Shown: positions 9,951 through 18,975 of the stretch, in pieces
How the letters are laid out: the number at the start of each line of letters is the position of its first letter
Numbering within the stretch: the first letter of the stretch is position 1
Assembly: GCA_030737835.1 (NCBI GenBank)
Contig: JAUJYN010000034.1
Span: forward strand, 248,001 to 312,000
DNA: 64,000 nucleotides
Source of the DNA: Acorus gramineus
Taxonomy: Eukaryota; Streptophyta; Magnoliopsida; Acorales; Acoraceae
Reading direction: 5' to 3'
Notes under the pieces: model-generated
What the model was told of the DNA's origin: nothing
Database searches by the model: none
What the model saw: only the letters and a program-made list of their open reading frames with translations
Made by a program: the position numbers and the translations under genes

Positions 9951-11530
9951 GTTCGAGTGTTGTGTATTTTAATGTATTTTTGGATTTATTTGTGTATTTT
10001 ACTCACCAAGTTTGTTTACCCTGTCTTGCAGATCTTGGCGGACGGTCGTGCGACGACCCGACTATCGGTGAGTGGGACAATCCAACTCAGTAGGGAGGCG
10101 CTATGCGCACTTGGGCGTGTACCGTCCTCCCATGGGGCACCATGGATTTATATTAACTTGTTGTAATGTGTAATCCATGCAAGCATGATAAAAATGTAGT
10201 ATGCATGCTACCCTAGACTTTGTATGTTAGGGACTTGCACCCTTAGGATATGTGTAAGAGCCGTGCATCCTGTCACCTTGTTATCATGCTAGGAAAGCCT
10301 CGACCTATGCATGCGTCCTATTAGTTTGATTTATTAAATTAAATGCTAGCATGCCTTGTATAATATTATAGGGAGGGGCCTTGCGAGGTCAACATTGAGA
10401 CCCGGGCTAGGGTACTCCGTGTTCCTTGTTTGGTTGTCGGGATGTTCTATATCGGGACCTCATGCTGCCCTCCCAAGGTTTCTTTTCCCAATAATATTAT
10501 AACCCTTGTTAATAATTATTATTTTATATATGTTCCCCGCATCTTGGTTATGCGCCCTGGAGGAATTCTAAAGAATTCATGACATTAGAGTTTTTGAGAT
10601 GTGTTGTCTACGGATCCGAGTGGATCATATGCGTATGGATAGGCTGTTCTGTTCCCTTCGTTGGATCCGTGTAGAGACTGCCTCAGCGTTAGAAAGGCTG
10701 TCCCGTGCAGGGGCTCCCATCAGTAGGCACCTCTTGATTTGGGACGGACTGTGCTGAATGTGGGGGTGGCCAAACGGCCTACGGAGTGGGGAGAGACTAT
10801 CGGTGGACCAAAGGCGACCATCAGCCTAGTCAGTCCCAATATCCTATGTCACCATATTGAGGGGTGAGGGTGAGGGTGTGGTGGGTCGACGATGTAGCGA
10901 CCCACTGGATTGTAAGTCCCAATATCCTATGTCACCTATTGAGAGGTGAGGGTGAGGGTGTAGTGGGTTGGCGATGAGCGACCCACTGGTTTGTATAGTT
11001 GTTGCCATTTTTGTGGCTTTTAATAATGAGATTATGGTTAATAATATCTGGTGGTTAATATATCTGTGATGCATGGGTTGTGCTGTTCACTGAGCCTGTG
11101 GCTCACCCCTCGCATAATATTTTTCTCCAGTGTCATCTGAGTCGGATCTAGAGGAGGAGCTCCCCGAGGGACTTCATCGGTAGCGGAGTAGCGCCACGTC
11201 CCGCGAGTATCAGAGGCTATCAGCATCCCTTTTGATTGTATGTGTTATATTCCGTGCTTGGGCACGCGTTTGTATATTATTTGGATGTCATTGTATATAT
11301 TGGCTCTCACAGGACAATTGATTATGTATCGAGTCTGTAATATGTTTTTGGATTACAGATTCAGTCTTTTAGCTTCCGCTATTTGGTGTATATATCATGT
11401 CAGCCCTGCTTTTGTCTGTGTTGTCATTTTTAGCTGTTGTGTGAGTATGTTATTGAACTCCTGTTTAGACTGATATCATATATACACTTGCCGCGTCTCG
11501 GGGACGGCCGCCCTGGGGCGTGACAAAAGT

Positions 11531-11543
11531 TGGTATCAGAGCC
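11531..11543 (+). promoter_or_regulatory. Primer binding site (tRNA-iMet) of A1
   Basis: TGGTATCAGAGCC lies five bases after the 5' LTR end. It is complementary to the 3' end of initiator tRNA-Met, where reverse transcription starts. It is not a tRNA gene. Confidence 0.95.
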
Positions 11544-11644
11544 TGGTCCTGTCAGAGCCAATGGTCTTCTTTTCGTAGAGATGAGTCCTAGGATTTCTAT
11601 ATGAGTATTCTGATCCTAGTGTCTGGTTTTCTTAGGTTGCTGAT

Positions 11645-13018
11645 ATGCCTCCTCGCAGAGGACGGTGCGGACATGGTCCCTCTCGACCTTTGGAGGTTTC
11701 CGAACCTACTAGAGGCGAGGATGCTACTGGAGAGTCCACGGCCGTGAGGCCAGGATCGGCGCAGGAGCCTCCCGCATGGGAACGTGCGTTCGCTTGGATA
11801 GCGGATTTGGTGGAGACTCAAACCAAGGCACTGGAGGCCCAGACCAGAGTGTTGGCGGAGCAGGCGCGGGAGATCCAGGAGCTGAGGGCGGCCCGTGATG
11901 CAGTTCCACAGGTCCCCTTGGTGGCAGATCCGCCTGTGGTACCCGAAGTACCCCCAATCCCCGTGGTGATTCCAGCGGAGAGAGTTCAGGATCCCCTGGC
12001 GAGGGAGGTGGGGCTAGAGGCTGCAGCACGGGTGCAGCAGAGTGGCCTCGCAGCCTTTCTGAAGCTCCATCCTCCCGAGTTCTATGGCCAGTCAGCGGAT
12101 CCCCTTGCCCCAGAGCGTTGGTTGATGGAGGTGGATGCGATCTTCTCGACCATGCTTTGCACGGATCGCCAGCGAGTCTCCCTGGCCACTTTTATGTTGA
12201 AGGGTAGCGCTGCCGACTGGTGGGCTACCCGAGTGGTGGACATCCCCGAGGGATTGGAGCAGCTTTCTTGGGCAGGATTCCGGAGGTATTTCCTGGAGGA
12301 GTACTTCCCGTTCTCGACGCGGCAGATCGTGATGCAGGAGTTTGAGCAGCTGACGCAGGGCTCTATGTCTGTCGCTGACTACTCCACGCGCTTCACGAGG
12401 CTATCCAGATTCGCTCCAGCCTTGGTGATGGACGAAGAGACGCGGTGCCGTCGTTTCGAGCTTGGTCTCTGCAGCGCCATTCGGGTGCATGTCTCCTCCC
12501 AGGCTTTCTCGAGGTTCTCAGACTTGGTGTCTCGGGCGAAGACAGTCGAGCGAGACCTCGGGATCCTCGTGAGGGTTCCGCCCCCTTCTGCAGATCAGAG
12601 TCCTCCCAGGAGCCAGGACCAGGGACAGCGCAAGAAGAAGAGGCCCCGCTTTGATCAGTTAGCGGCTGCCTCTCCTCCAGCAGATGCGGTGCCAGTGTGG
12701 GATCCAGCACCCATTGCGGCAGTGCCAATTCAGTCCTGGCGACCGGAGACGCGGCGCTGTTACCATTGTCAGCGCATCGGGCATATCTCGTATAATTGCC
12801 CAGATGCTGGCCGACCCCGTGTACAGCCTCAGCGTCAGCAGCAGCAGCCACAGGGTGGCCGAGTTGACCAGTGGAGGCAGCCAGTGCAGCCTGCGAGGCG
12901 TGCCCCTGCTCCTCAGCCGCGGTTTGTTCAGGGCAGAGTTGCAGCTCTTTCGGCCGAGGAGGCGCAGGTTCCGGGTATCATGGTCCGAGGTATTGTTTTG
13001 TTTTTCCCAGCTCCCTAA
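11645..13018 (+). CDS. gag: Gag capsid/nucleocapsid polyprotein of A1
   Basis: A single open frame of 457 codons from ATG (MPPRRGRCGHG) about 120 bp after the LTR. Residues about 60-100 are Glu/Arg/Ala-rich and may form a coiled coil. The retrotransposon gag domain spans about 135-290 (for example ADWWATR and RYFLEEYFPF). A Pro/Gln-rich hinge follows, then a CCHC zinc knuckle at residues 372-385, CYHCQRIGHISYNC (CX2CX4HX4C), which would bind element RNA. The protein assembles virus-like particles in the cytoplasm. The normal gag-pro continuation is missing: the last residues (GIVLFFPAP) come from a junction with LTR-derived sequence, so this copy could supply Gag but not Pol. No internal stop or frameshift is seen. 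Confidence 0.9.
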   Translation: MPPRRGRCGHGPSRPLEVSEPTRGEDATGESTAVRPGSAQEPPAWERAFAWIADLVETQTKALEAQTRVLAEQAREIQELRAARDAVPQVPLVADPPVVPEVPPIPVVIPAERVQDPLAREVGLEAAARVQQSGLAAFLKLHPPEFYGQSADPLAPERWLMEVDAIFSTMLCTDRQRVSLATFMLKGSAADWWATRVVDIPEGLEQLSWAGFRRYFLEEYFPFSTRQIVMQEFEQLTQGSMSVADYSTRFTRLSRFAPALVMDEETRCRRFELGLCSAIRVHVSSQAFSRFSDLVSRAKTVERDLGILVRVPPPSADQSPPRSQDQGQRKKKRPRFDQLAAASPPADAVPVWDPAPIAAVPIQSWRPETRRCYHCQRIGHISYNCPDAGRPRVQPQRQQQQPQGGRVDQWRQPVQPARRAPAPQPRFVQGRVAALSAEEAQVPGIMVRGIVLFFPAP

Positions 13019-13660
13019 GTATATATGTGTGTTGATTGCTGTTAAGCATGTGTGTGATGTCTCGATGAGCGGGTATCGAAAGTGGTTGTTCGAGTTGAGG
13101 AGGCCGGGTTGTAGCCGTCCTGGCAGAAGGCTCCCATCCGTAGGTACCACCGATGCAGTCGGAGGGGTACTGATCATGGGAGTATACCAGGTACGGGCTA
13201 CCCGGAAGAAGATTAATGAATGATGTCGCGAGCGTGGAATCGTTCTCCCCTTCGTTGGATCCGAGTAGGGACTCCTCAGCGTTAGACAGACCTTCCTGAC
13301 AGAGGGCTCCCATCAGTAGGCACCTCCTGATTTGGGTTCGGACTGTGCTGAATTGTGGGAGCGGACCAGGCGGCCTACGGTGTGGAGGAGAGGCTACCGG
13401 TGGACCAGGGGTGAAGAACAGTCTAAGTCTCTCCCAAAGTCCCAATATGTCTCCTTTCGGGAGTGAGGGTGTGGATGAGGCGAAGACGCGTCGCCTCGTG
13501 ACCCAATTGTTGTTCGACCGTTCCCAAGGATGTTGAGTCCGGTCTTGTGATGGATGTTGAAGGATATCGGTGGGTGATTATCTAGATGTAGATGATCCAG
13601 TGAGGTTGGTAGTGTTCTTTAAGAGTGATGTCTTCTTCTAGTGTTCCTTTTCTGGTTTAA
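13019..13660 (+). other. LTR-derived segment captured inside A1
   Basis: Between gag and the pol remnant lies about 640 bp that is not coding. It reads like the 3' half of B/D-type LTRs: the phrases CTCCCATCCGTAGGTACC, CCCTTCGTTGGATCCGA and GACCAGGGGTG recur in the same order as at 22680-23140 and 24100-24720. Element A2 has the same type of segment at about 37495-38012, so it was captured before A1 and A2 separated. Confidence 0.75.
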
Positions 13661-13775
13661 GGGGCCGTGTGAGGTCGGGGTTGAGACCCGGGCTAGGGTA
13701 CTTCGTGTTCCTTGTTTGGTTGACGGGGTATCCTATGTCGGGACCTCATGTTGCTCTCTCGAGGATTTCTTTTCC
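13661..13775 (+). repeat. 115-bp module, A1 internal copy
   Basis: Begins GGGGCC, contains GAGACCCGGGCTAGGGTAC, and ends TTTCTTTTCC. Ten copies are in the window: five in LTRs A1 (two), A2 (two) and A3 plus A4, and four inside internal regions (A1, A2, B+, B-). This copy is diverged. Confidence 0.8.
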
Positions 13776-13814
13776 AGTCAAGGAATACTCTGGAAGCATC
13801 AGCTGATGGTGGTT

Positions 13815-14180
13815 TAAGTGCGAGATTTGGTTGGAGCGGATGGTTTTTCTGGGCCACGTGAATTTCCGGCAAGGGCATATCTGTGGACCCGGTCAAGTTG
13901 CTCGCCGTGTCAATTGGCGTCGACCGTCGAACCCTGCAAAGATTCGGAGCTTCCTGGGCTTGGCGGGTTATTGTGGGAGGTTTGTCGAGGGTTTCTCGAA
14001 GATGGCTGTACCTCCTAACCGCCTCGCTCGGAAGGATGTCCGGTTCGAACGGTCCCCGTCTTGCAAGGAGAGCTTCCTGGAGTTTAAGCGAAGCCTCGCC
14101 TCAGCGCCAGTTCTTACCCTTCCGTCTGGGAGGGGTGGGCTCACAGTTTGCTCTGAGGCATCGCGGTTGGGTGTGGGTGC
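13815..14180 (+). pseudogene. Reverse transcriptase end / RNase H start remnant of A1
   Basis: The frame gives FLGHV, then [17 protein letters not shown] and SAPVLTLPSG, matching the region joining reverse transcriptase to RNase H in Ty3/gypsy pol. The YADD catalytic part upstream and the rest of RNase H are absent. It has no start and joins directly to chromodomain-like sequence near 14180. Confidence 0.75.
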
Positions 14181-14400
14181 GTCCACGATCCTGCTCACGT
14201 CATCCCGTTCGAGCCGCTCGTCTTCGAGCCGGACTTGTCATTCGTCGAGCAGCTGATTTAGATCATGGACCGCCGCGAGAAGAGGCTCCGCCCCTAGACC
14301 GTCCATCTGGTCAAGGTGCGATGGCTGCACCGTTCCGGTGCCGAGGCCCCTTGAGAGCTCGAGGATGCCTTGCGTGACGCGTATCCGCATCTTTTCCCCT
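14181..14400 (+). pseudogene. Integrase C-terminal / chromodomain-like remnant of A1
   Basis: Nucleotide sequence matches 41015-41240 of A2, where the frame ends ATWELEDAMRDAYPHLF, the end of a chromovirus C-terminal chromodomain-like region. In A1 the frame is broken by substitutions and the upstream integrase is deleted. Confidence 0.7.
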
Positions 14401-14439
14401 CCTAGAGGTTTTTGTATTATTTTGAGGACAAAATTTCCT

Positions 14440-14452
14440 AAGGGGGGGAGAA
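14440..14452 (+). promoter_or_regulatory. Polypurine tract of A1
   Basis: AAGGGGGGGAGAA immediately precedes the 3' LTR. It primes plus-strand DNA synthesis. Confidence 0.9.
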
Positions 14453-17400
14453 TGTTATATATGTGTCACTTTTAACCTTCTGGTAACCGTTGGGACATTC
14501 TGGCAGTTTTTCGGTTTTTTTCGTTTTTCGATCGGAACCGCTAAAATTTTGGACTATTAGTTATCGTCCTGAGCTTGATGACTCCGATTGAAAATCTAAC
14601 TGCGTATTATGTGTCCTGGTGCCATTCCAAGCCGCTCGTGAAAGTTTCATCGAATTCTGGTAACGTTTCAGAATTTCACAGTTCCGAGGCGTATCCGGGT
14701 TTTGACCGAGCGAGAAGTCATTGGGAGAGTTGACTTGGTCAAAGTGGGCCCATGACTTGGTCAACCCCTTTTGTTTTTTTGTGTTTGGGTTGACCCAAGT
14801 CAAATCTCACTTAATCCCCTCTAATGCTAGCTTAAACCCTAATTAACCTAGCTTAACCTAATCTAAGTGAGGGGATTATATATAAGTGAATCTAAAATAT
14901 CTCCCCCACTATTCATCATCTTCCCCATTGATTTTCTCTCTCCCCCTCTCTCTTTTTCTTGATTTTGACCTAGCTAGAGGGGTTAAAATCAAAAGCACAA
15001 AGAAGAGAAAGGTTAAATCTCATCCCGATCTATCCACCGGTGGTCTCGGATTCGAGTTCCCACGAGTATTTCCCCCTCTCTCACCCTCTTTTCTCCTCAG
15101 ATTTCAGCTGGTTTTGGGGCTGAGGGAGATCTTGGTGTTGGTGGCCTTTGGGGAGGTGTTTCGGTGCGCAAGAGCAACCGATCTTCCCCTTCCTTCCTCT
15201 CCTTCTTTGGGTAAGCCTTCTTTCCTTCCTTTCTTGTTTAGATGCTTGTTAGGAGGATGTTTTTGAGTGGGAGTGGCTGTGGGTGGCTGTGGGTGGCCGT
15301 TGGTGGCGGTTGGAGGCCGTTGGTGGCCGTTGGAGTGGTGGTAGGCTGTCCAGGGTTGGCTGGCAGGTAGGTAGGGCAGCGCAGGCAGGCGCAGGGCTAG
15401 GCGCTGTCGGGCATGCTGGCAGGGTAGCGTGGGCGTGCGCAAGGGCGTGCGCGCGGGTGGAGCTCGGTTCGGGCGCATGCGAGCAGCGACGCGCGTAGGC
15501 AGGCAGGCGCAGGAGGTCAGGAGCAGGCAGGCAGGCGCAGGCGGGCGAGCTGCGAGCAGGCGTGCTGACGGGCTCGCTGGGCGCGTGCGGTCGGGCGCGC
15601 TGGGCGCAGTGCGCGGCGTGCGCGCGGAGCACTGTGCAGGGGCGCGTGGACGAGCGGGTGGTGTGCGGGTGCTGCGCAGGGGGCGTAGTGCGCGCAGGGC
15701 GAGCAGTCGGTGCGAGCGAGAGTGTGAGCGGGCAGGTGTGCAGGCGCTGCGCTGGGGCGCAGTGCGGGCGGGTGCGCGTGCGGGGCGCTGTGCTGGGGCG
15801 TAGTGCGCGCGGGTGCACCTGGGGCTGGGCGAGCGGGTGATGCAAGCAGGTGGTGCGCGCGGGGTGCACGCGGGATGCTGCGATGGGGCGCTGGGCATGC
15901 AGGTGTGCGCGCGGGTTGCTGCGCTGGGGCGCAGTGAGCGCGCGGTGCACCCGGGGGCCTCGGCAGGGTGTCCGGGAGTGCGGGCTGGGCTCGGCAGTGC
16001 GCCTGGGTGCGCGGGCTGGGGCGCGGCTGTGCGCCTGGGTCGGGTGGCCGCGCGTACGGCTTCCCGGGGGTTCGGGAGTGAGTCGGAGTGCTCGGGCTCG
16101 CGTGCGTACAGGCCGTATGTACGCTTGTCCGAGTGTTGTGTATTTTAATGTATTTTTTGATTATTTGTGTATTTTACTCACCAAGTTGGTTACCCTATCT
16201 TGCAGATCTCGACGGACGGTCGCGCGACGACCCGACTATCGGTGAGTGGGACAATCCAACTCAGTAGGGAGGCGCTATGCGCACTTGGGCGTGTACCGTC
16301 CTCCCCTGGGGCACCATGGATTTATATTAACTTGTTGTAATGTGTAATCCATGCAAGCATGATAAAAATGTAGTATGCATGCTACCCTAGACTTTGTATG
16401 TTAGGGACTTGCACCCTTAGGATAGTGTAAGAGCCGTGCATCCTGTCACCTTGTTATCATGCTAGGAAAGCCTCGACCTATGCATGCGTCCTATTAGTTT
16501 GATTTATTAAATTAAATGCTAGCATGCCTTGTATAATATTATAGGGAGGGGCCTTGCGAGGTCAACATTGAGACCCTGGCTAGGGTATTCCGTGTTCCTT
16601 GTTTGGTTGTCGGGATGTCCTATATCAGGACCTCATGCTGCCCTCCCAAGGTTTCTTTCCCAATAATATTATACCCTTGTTATTATTATTATATATATAT
16701 TCCCCGCATCTTGGTTATGCGCCCTGGAGGAATTCTAAAGAATTCATGACATTAGAGTTGTTGAGATGTGTTGTCTGCGGATCCGAGTGGATCATATGCG
16801 TATGGATAGGCTGTTCTGTTCCCTTCGTTGGATCCGTGTAGAGACTGCCCCGGCGTTGGAAAGGCTGTCCCGTGCAGGGGCTCCCATCAGTAGGCACCTT
16901 CTGATTTGGGACGGACTGTGCTGAATGTGGGGGTGGCCAAACGGCCTACGGAGTGGGGAGAGACTATCGGTGGACCAAGGGTGACCATCAGCCTAGTCAG
17001 TCCCAATATCCTATGTCACCATATTGAGGGGTGAGGGTGAGGGTGCGGTGGGTCGACGATGTAGCGACCCACTGGATTGTAAGTCCCAATATCCTATGTC
17101 ACCTATTGAGGGGTGAGGGTGAGGGTGTAGTGGGTTGGCGATAGCGACCCACTGGTATTTTATAGTTTTTGCCATTTTTGTGGCTTTTAATAATGAGTTT
17201 GTGGTTAATAATATCTGGTGGTTAATATATCTATGATGCATGGGTGGTGCTGTTCACTGAGCGTGTGGCTCACCCCTCGCATAATATTTTTCCCCAGTGT
17301 CATCTGAGTCGGATCTAGAGGAGGAGCTCCCCGAGGGACTTCATCAGTAGCGGAGTAGCGCCACGTCCCGCGAGTATCAGAGGCTATCAGCATCCCTTTT

Positions 17401-17674
17401 GATTGTATGTGTTATATTCCGTGCTTGGGCACGCGTTTGTATATTATTTGGACGTCATTGTATATATTGGCTCTCACAGGACAGTTGATTATGTATCGAG
17501 TCTGTAATATGTTTTTGGATTACAGATTCAGTCTTTTAGCTTCCGCTATTTGTGTATATATCATGTCAGCCCTGCTTTCGTCTATGTTGTCATTTTTAGC
17601 TGTTGTGTGAGTATGTTATTGAACTGCTGTTGTCTGTGTTGGGCACGCGGGGACGGCCGCCCTGGGGCGTGACA
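14453..17674 (+). repeat. A1 3' LTR
   Basis: Same ends as the 5' LTR. Splice-like layout: 96-nt intron-like block 15012-15107, exon-like 15108-15210 (103 nt), GC-rich block 15211-16205, micro-exon-like 16206-16241 (36 nt), acceptor before 17298. TATA 14877-14886. The 115-bp module is at 16548-16661 and a two-unit minisatellite at about 17001-17160. The 3' end lacks a stretch present in the 5' LTR just before GGGGACGGCC. Confidence 0.9.
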
Positions 17675-17679
17675 CCTCC
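17675..17679 (+). repeat. Target-site duplication CCTCC, right of A1
   Basis: Matches 8242-8246. Confidence 0.9.
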
Positions 17680-18975
17680 CCCTTTCATTTCCCCTCCAAA
17701 GGTGAGCCTTTCCCCTTCTTTTCTTGATTTTTATGGCTTAGGGTTGGTTGGGAGGGTCATGCATGTTGGGTAGATGTGTTAGGGTGTGTGTGAGGGGTTG
17801 GGAAGGGTTAAAATGGGGTTAGGGTTGGCTGGGCGCGCATTGGGAACTGTCTGCGCGCGTGAGCGCGAAGGCGGGCGCTGGCAGGCGCTGGCGGGCGAGC
17901 AGACGTGCGCGGGCTGGTGCGCGCGGAGTGGGCACACGGGTGCTTGCTCGAGCGGGGGTCCGCATGAGTGCGCGCAGGCGGGTGCGCGCGGAGTGGGCGC
18001 GCGGGTGCTGGCGGGAGCGGGGGTGCGCGCGAGTCCGCGCGAGCGCGAGCGAGCGTGCGTGCGCGCGGAGCAGTGCGCCTGGGCATGCGTCTGGGCGCGG
18101 GGGCTGGGGACCAGTGCGCGCGCGAGCGTTCGTGCGCGTGCGTGCGCGTGCTAGGGCGTGCGAGTAGGGTGCTGCGCGGGGGGCGCAGTGCGTGCGGGTA
18201 CACGCTGGGCTGGACGCGCGGGCAACCGCGCGGGCAGTGCGCCGAGGGTGCGGTGGTGCGTGCGTGTGTGTGTGCGCATTCGTGCGTGCTCGTGTGGGGG
18301 GGGGGGGCATGCGTGTGGCTGCCCAAGAGTTCGGGTAGGTGTCGGGGCACTTGGACTCGCGTGCGTACGTGCGTGCTCGCATGCGTGCGAGTCCGTATGC
18401 ATGCTTGTCTGAGTATTGGGTATTTCTAATGTTTTCTATGTGTAAATTGTGTTGTTACTCACCAGTTCGATGCCACTACCTTGCAGATCTCGTCGGATGG
18501 GATGCACGAGGTCCCGAGTCGTATGGTGAGTGGTTCGATTCCAATCCCCCCCTCCCCTCTCTAGGGATGCGTTCGACCCGCATAGACGCGCGTCGCGCAT
18601 CAATGGGGCCCCCTAGCTATAATATGTAGATACCATGTTAATGCATGATTAATATGATGTATCCATGCCATATTAGACCTTGTATGCTAGGGATATGCAT
18701 CCATATACCATGTATAGAGGCCCGTACATGCCTGGACACCATGTCATGTACTTAAAAGCCTTGATCTACGCATGTTATAATATGATATAACCACGCCACA
18801 TTAGACCTTGTATGCTAGGGAAATGCATCCTGACACCACGTTTCATGCTAGGAAAGCCTTGACCTATGCATGTTCCCATTTAGTTTAATTTATTTAAATC
18901 AAGATGGGATTATGTGATTATATTGTTGTATGCATGCCTTAGAGAATATTATAACTTTGTTGTTATAATACAATG
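17680..18975 (+). mobile_element. Solo LTR D2, part 2
   Basis: Continues D2 after A1. The exon-like block 2 ends at 17701 before GTGAGC; joined across A1 it is 114 nt. Then a CpG-rich block (17840-18350), acceptor CTTGCAG and a 39-nt micro-exon-like unit (18487-18525) before GTGAGT. Near 18945 the sequence GAATATTATAAC is an empty site for the 115-bp module that fills the same position in A LTRs. A segment of about 90 bp near 18640-18720 is repeated at 18775-18860. Confidence 0.8.

Larger units (their letters stand above)
8247..11525 (+). repeat. A1 5' LTR
   Basis: It starts TGTTATATATGTGTCAC and ends GGGGCGTGACA just before the primer site. U3 is only about 430 bp (TATA near 8671), leaving an unusually long transcribed part of about 2.8 kb. 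In it I see an ordered set of splice-like signals: donor at 8809, acceptor ending 8904, exon-like 8905-9008 (104 nt), donor GTAAGC at 9009, acceptor CTTGCAG ending 10031, micro-exon-like 10032-10067 (36 nt), donor GTGAGT at 10068, acceptor CTCCAG ending 11130. Block 9009-10031 is extremely CpG-rich. A 115-bp module is at 10375-10489 and a two-unit minisatellite at about 10841-10990. Confidence 0.9.
8247..17674 (+). mobile_element. Element A1: non-autonomous chromovirus with open gag
   Basis: Two LTRs of about 3.28 and 3.22 kb flank an internal region of only 2.9 kb. The primer site is complementary to initiator tRNA-Met, a polypurine tract precedes the 3' LTR, and a perfect 5-bp duplication (CCTCC) surrounds the element. 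The internal region has a complete gag, an LTR-derived filler segment, a 115-bp module, a short reverse transcriptase/RNase H remnant and the last part of a chromodomain-like region. Protease, most of reverse transcriptase and integrase are absent. By eye the two LTRs differ at about 19 of the first 245 positions, so the insertion is old. Confidence 0.9.

Noticed and set aside
11531-11543. Possible tRNA gene at TGGTATCAGAGCC
   Set aside because: Only the primer-binding complement of the tRNA 3' end is present; no cloverleaf or internal promoter follows.
14886-15266. 126-codon frame in the A1 3' LTR that enters exon-like block 2
   Set aside because: It starts at GTG, has no ATG, and runs across a predicted intron. 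Kept only as support for frame continuity, not as a gene.
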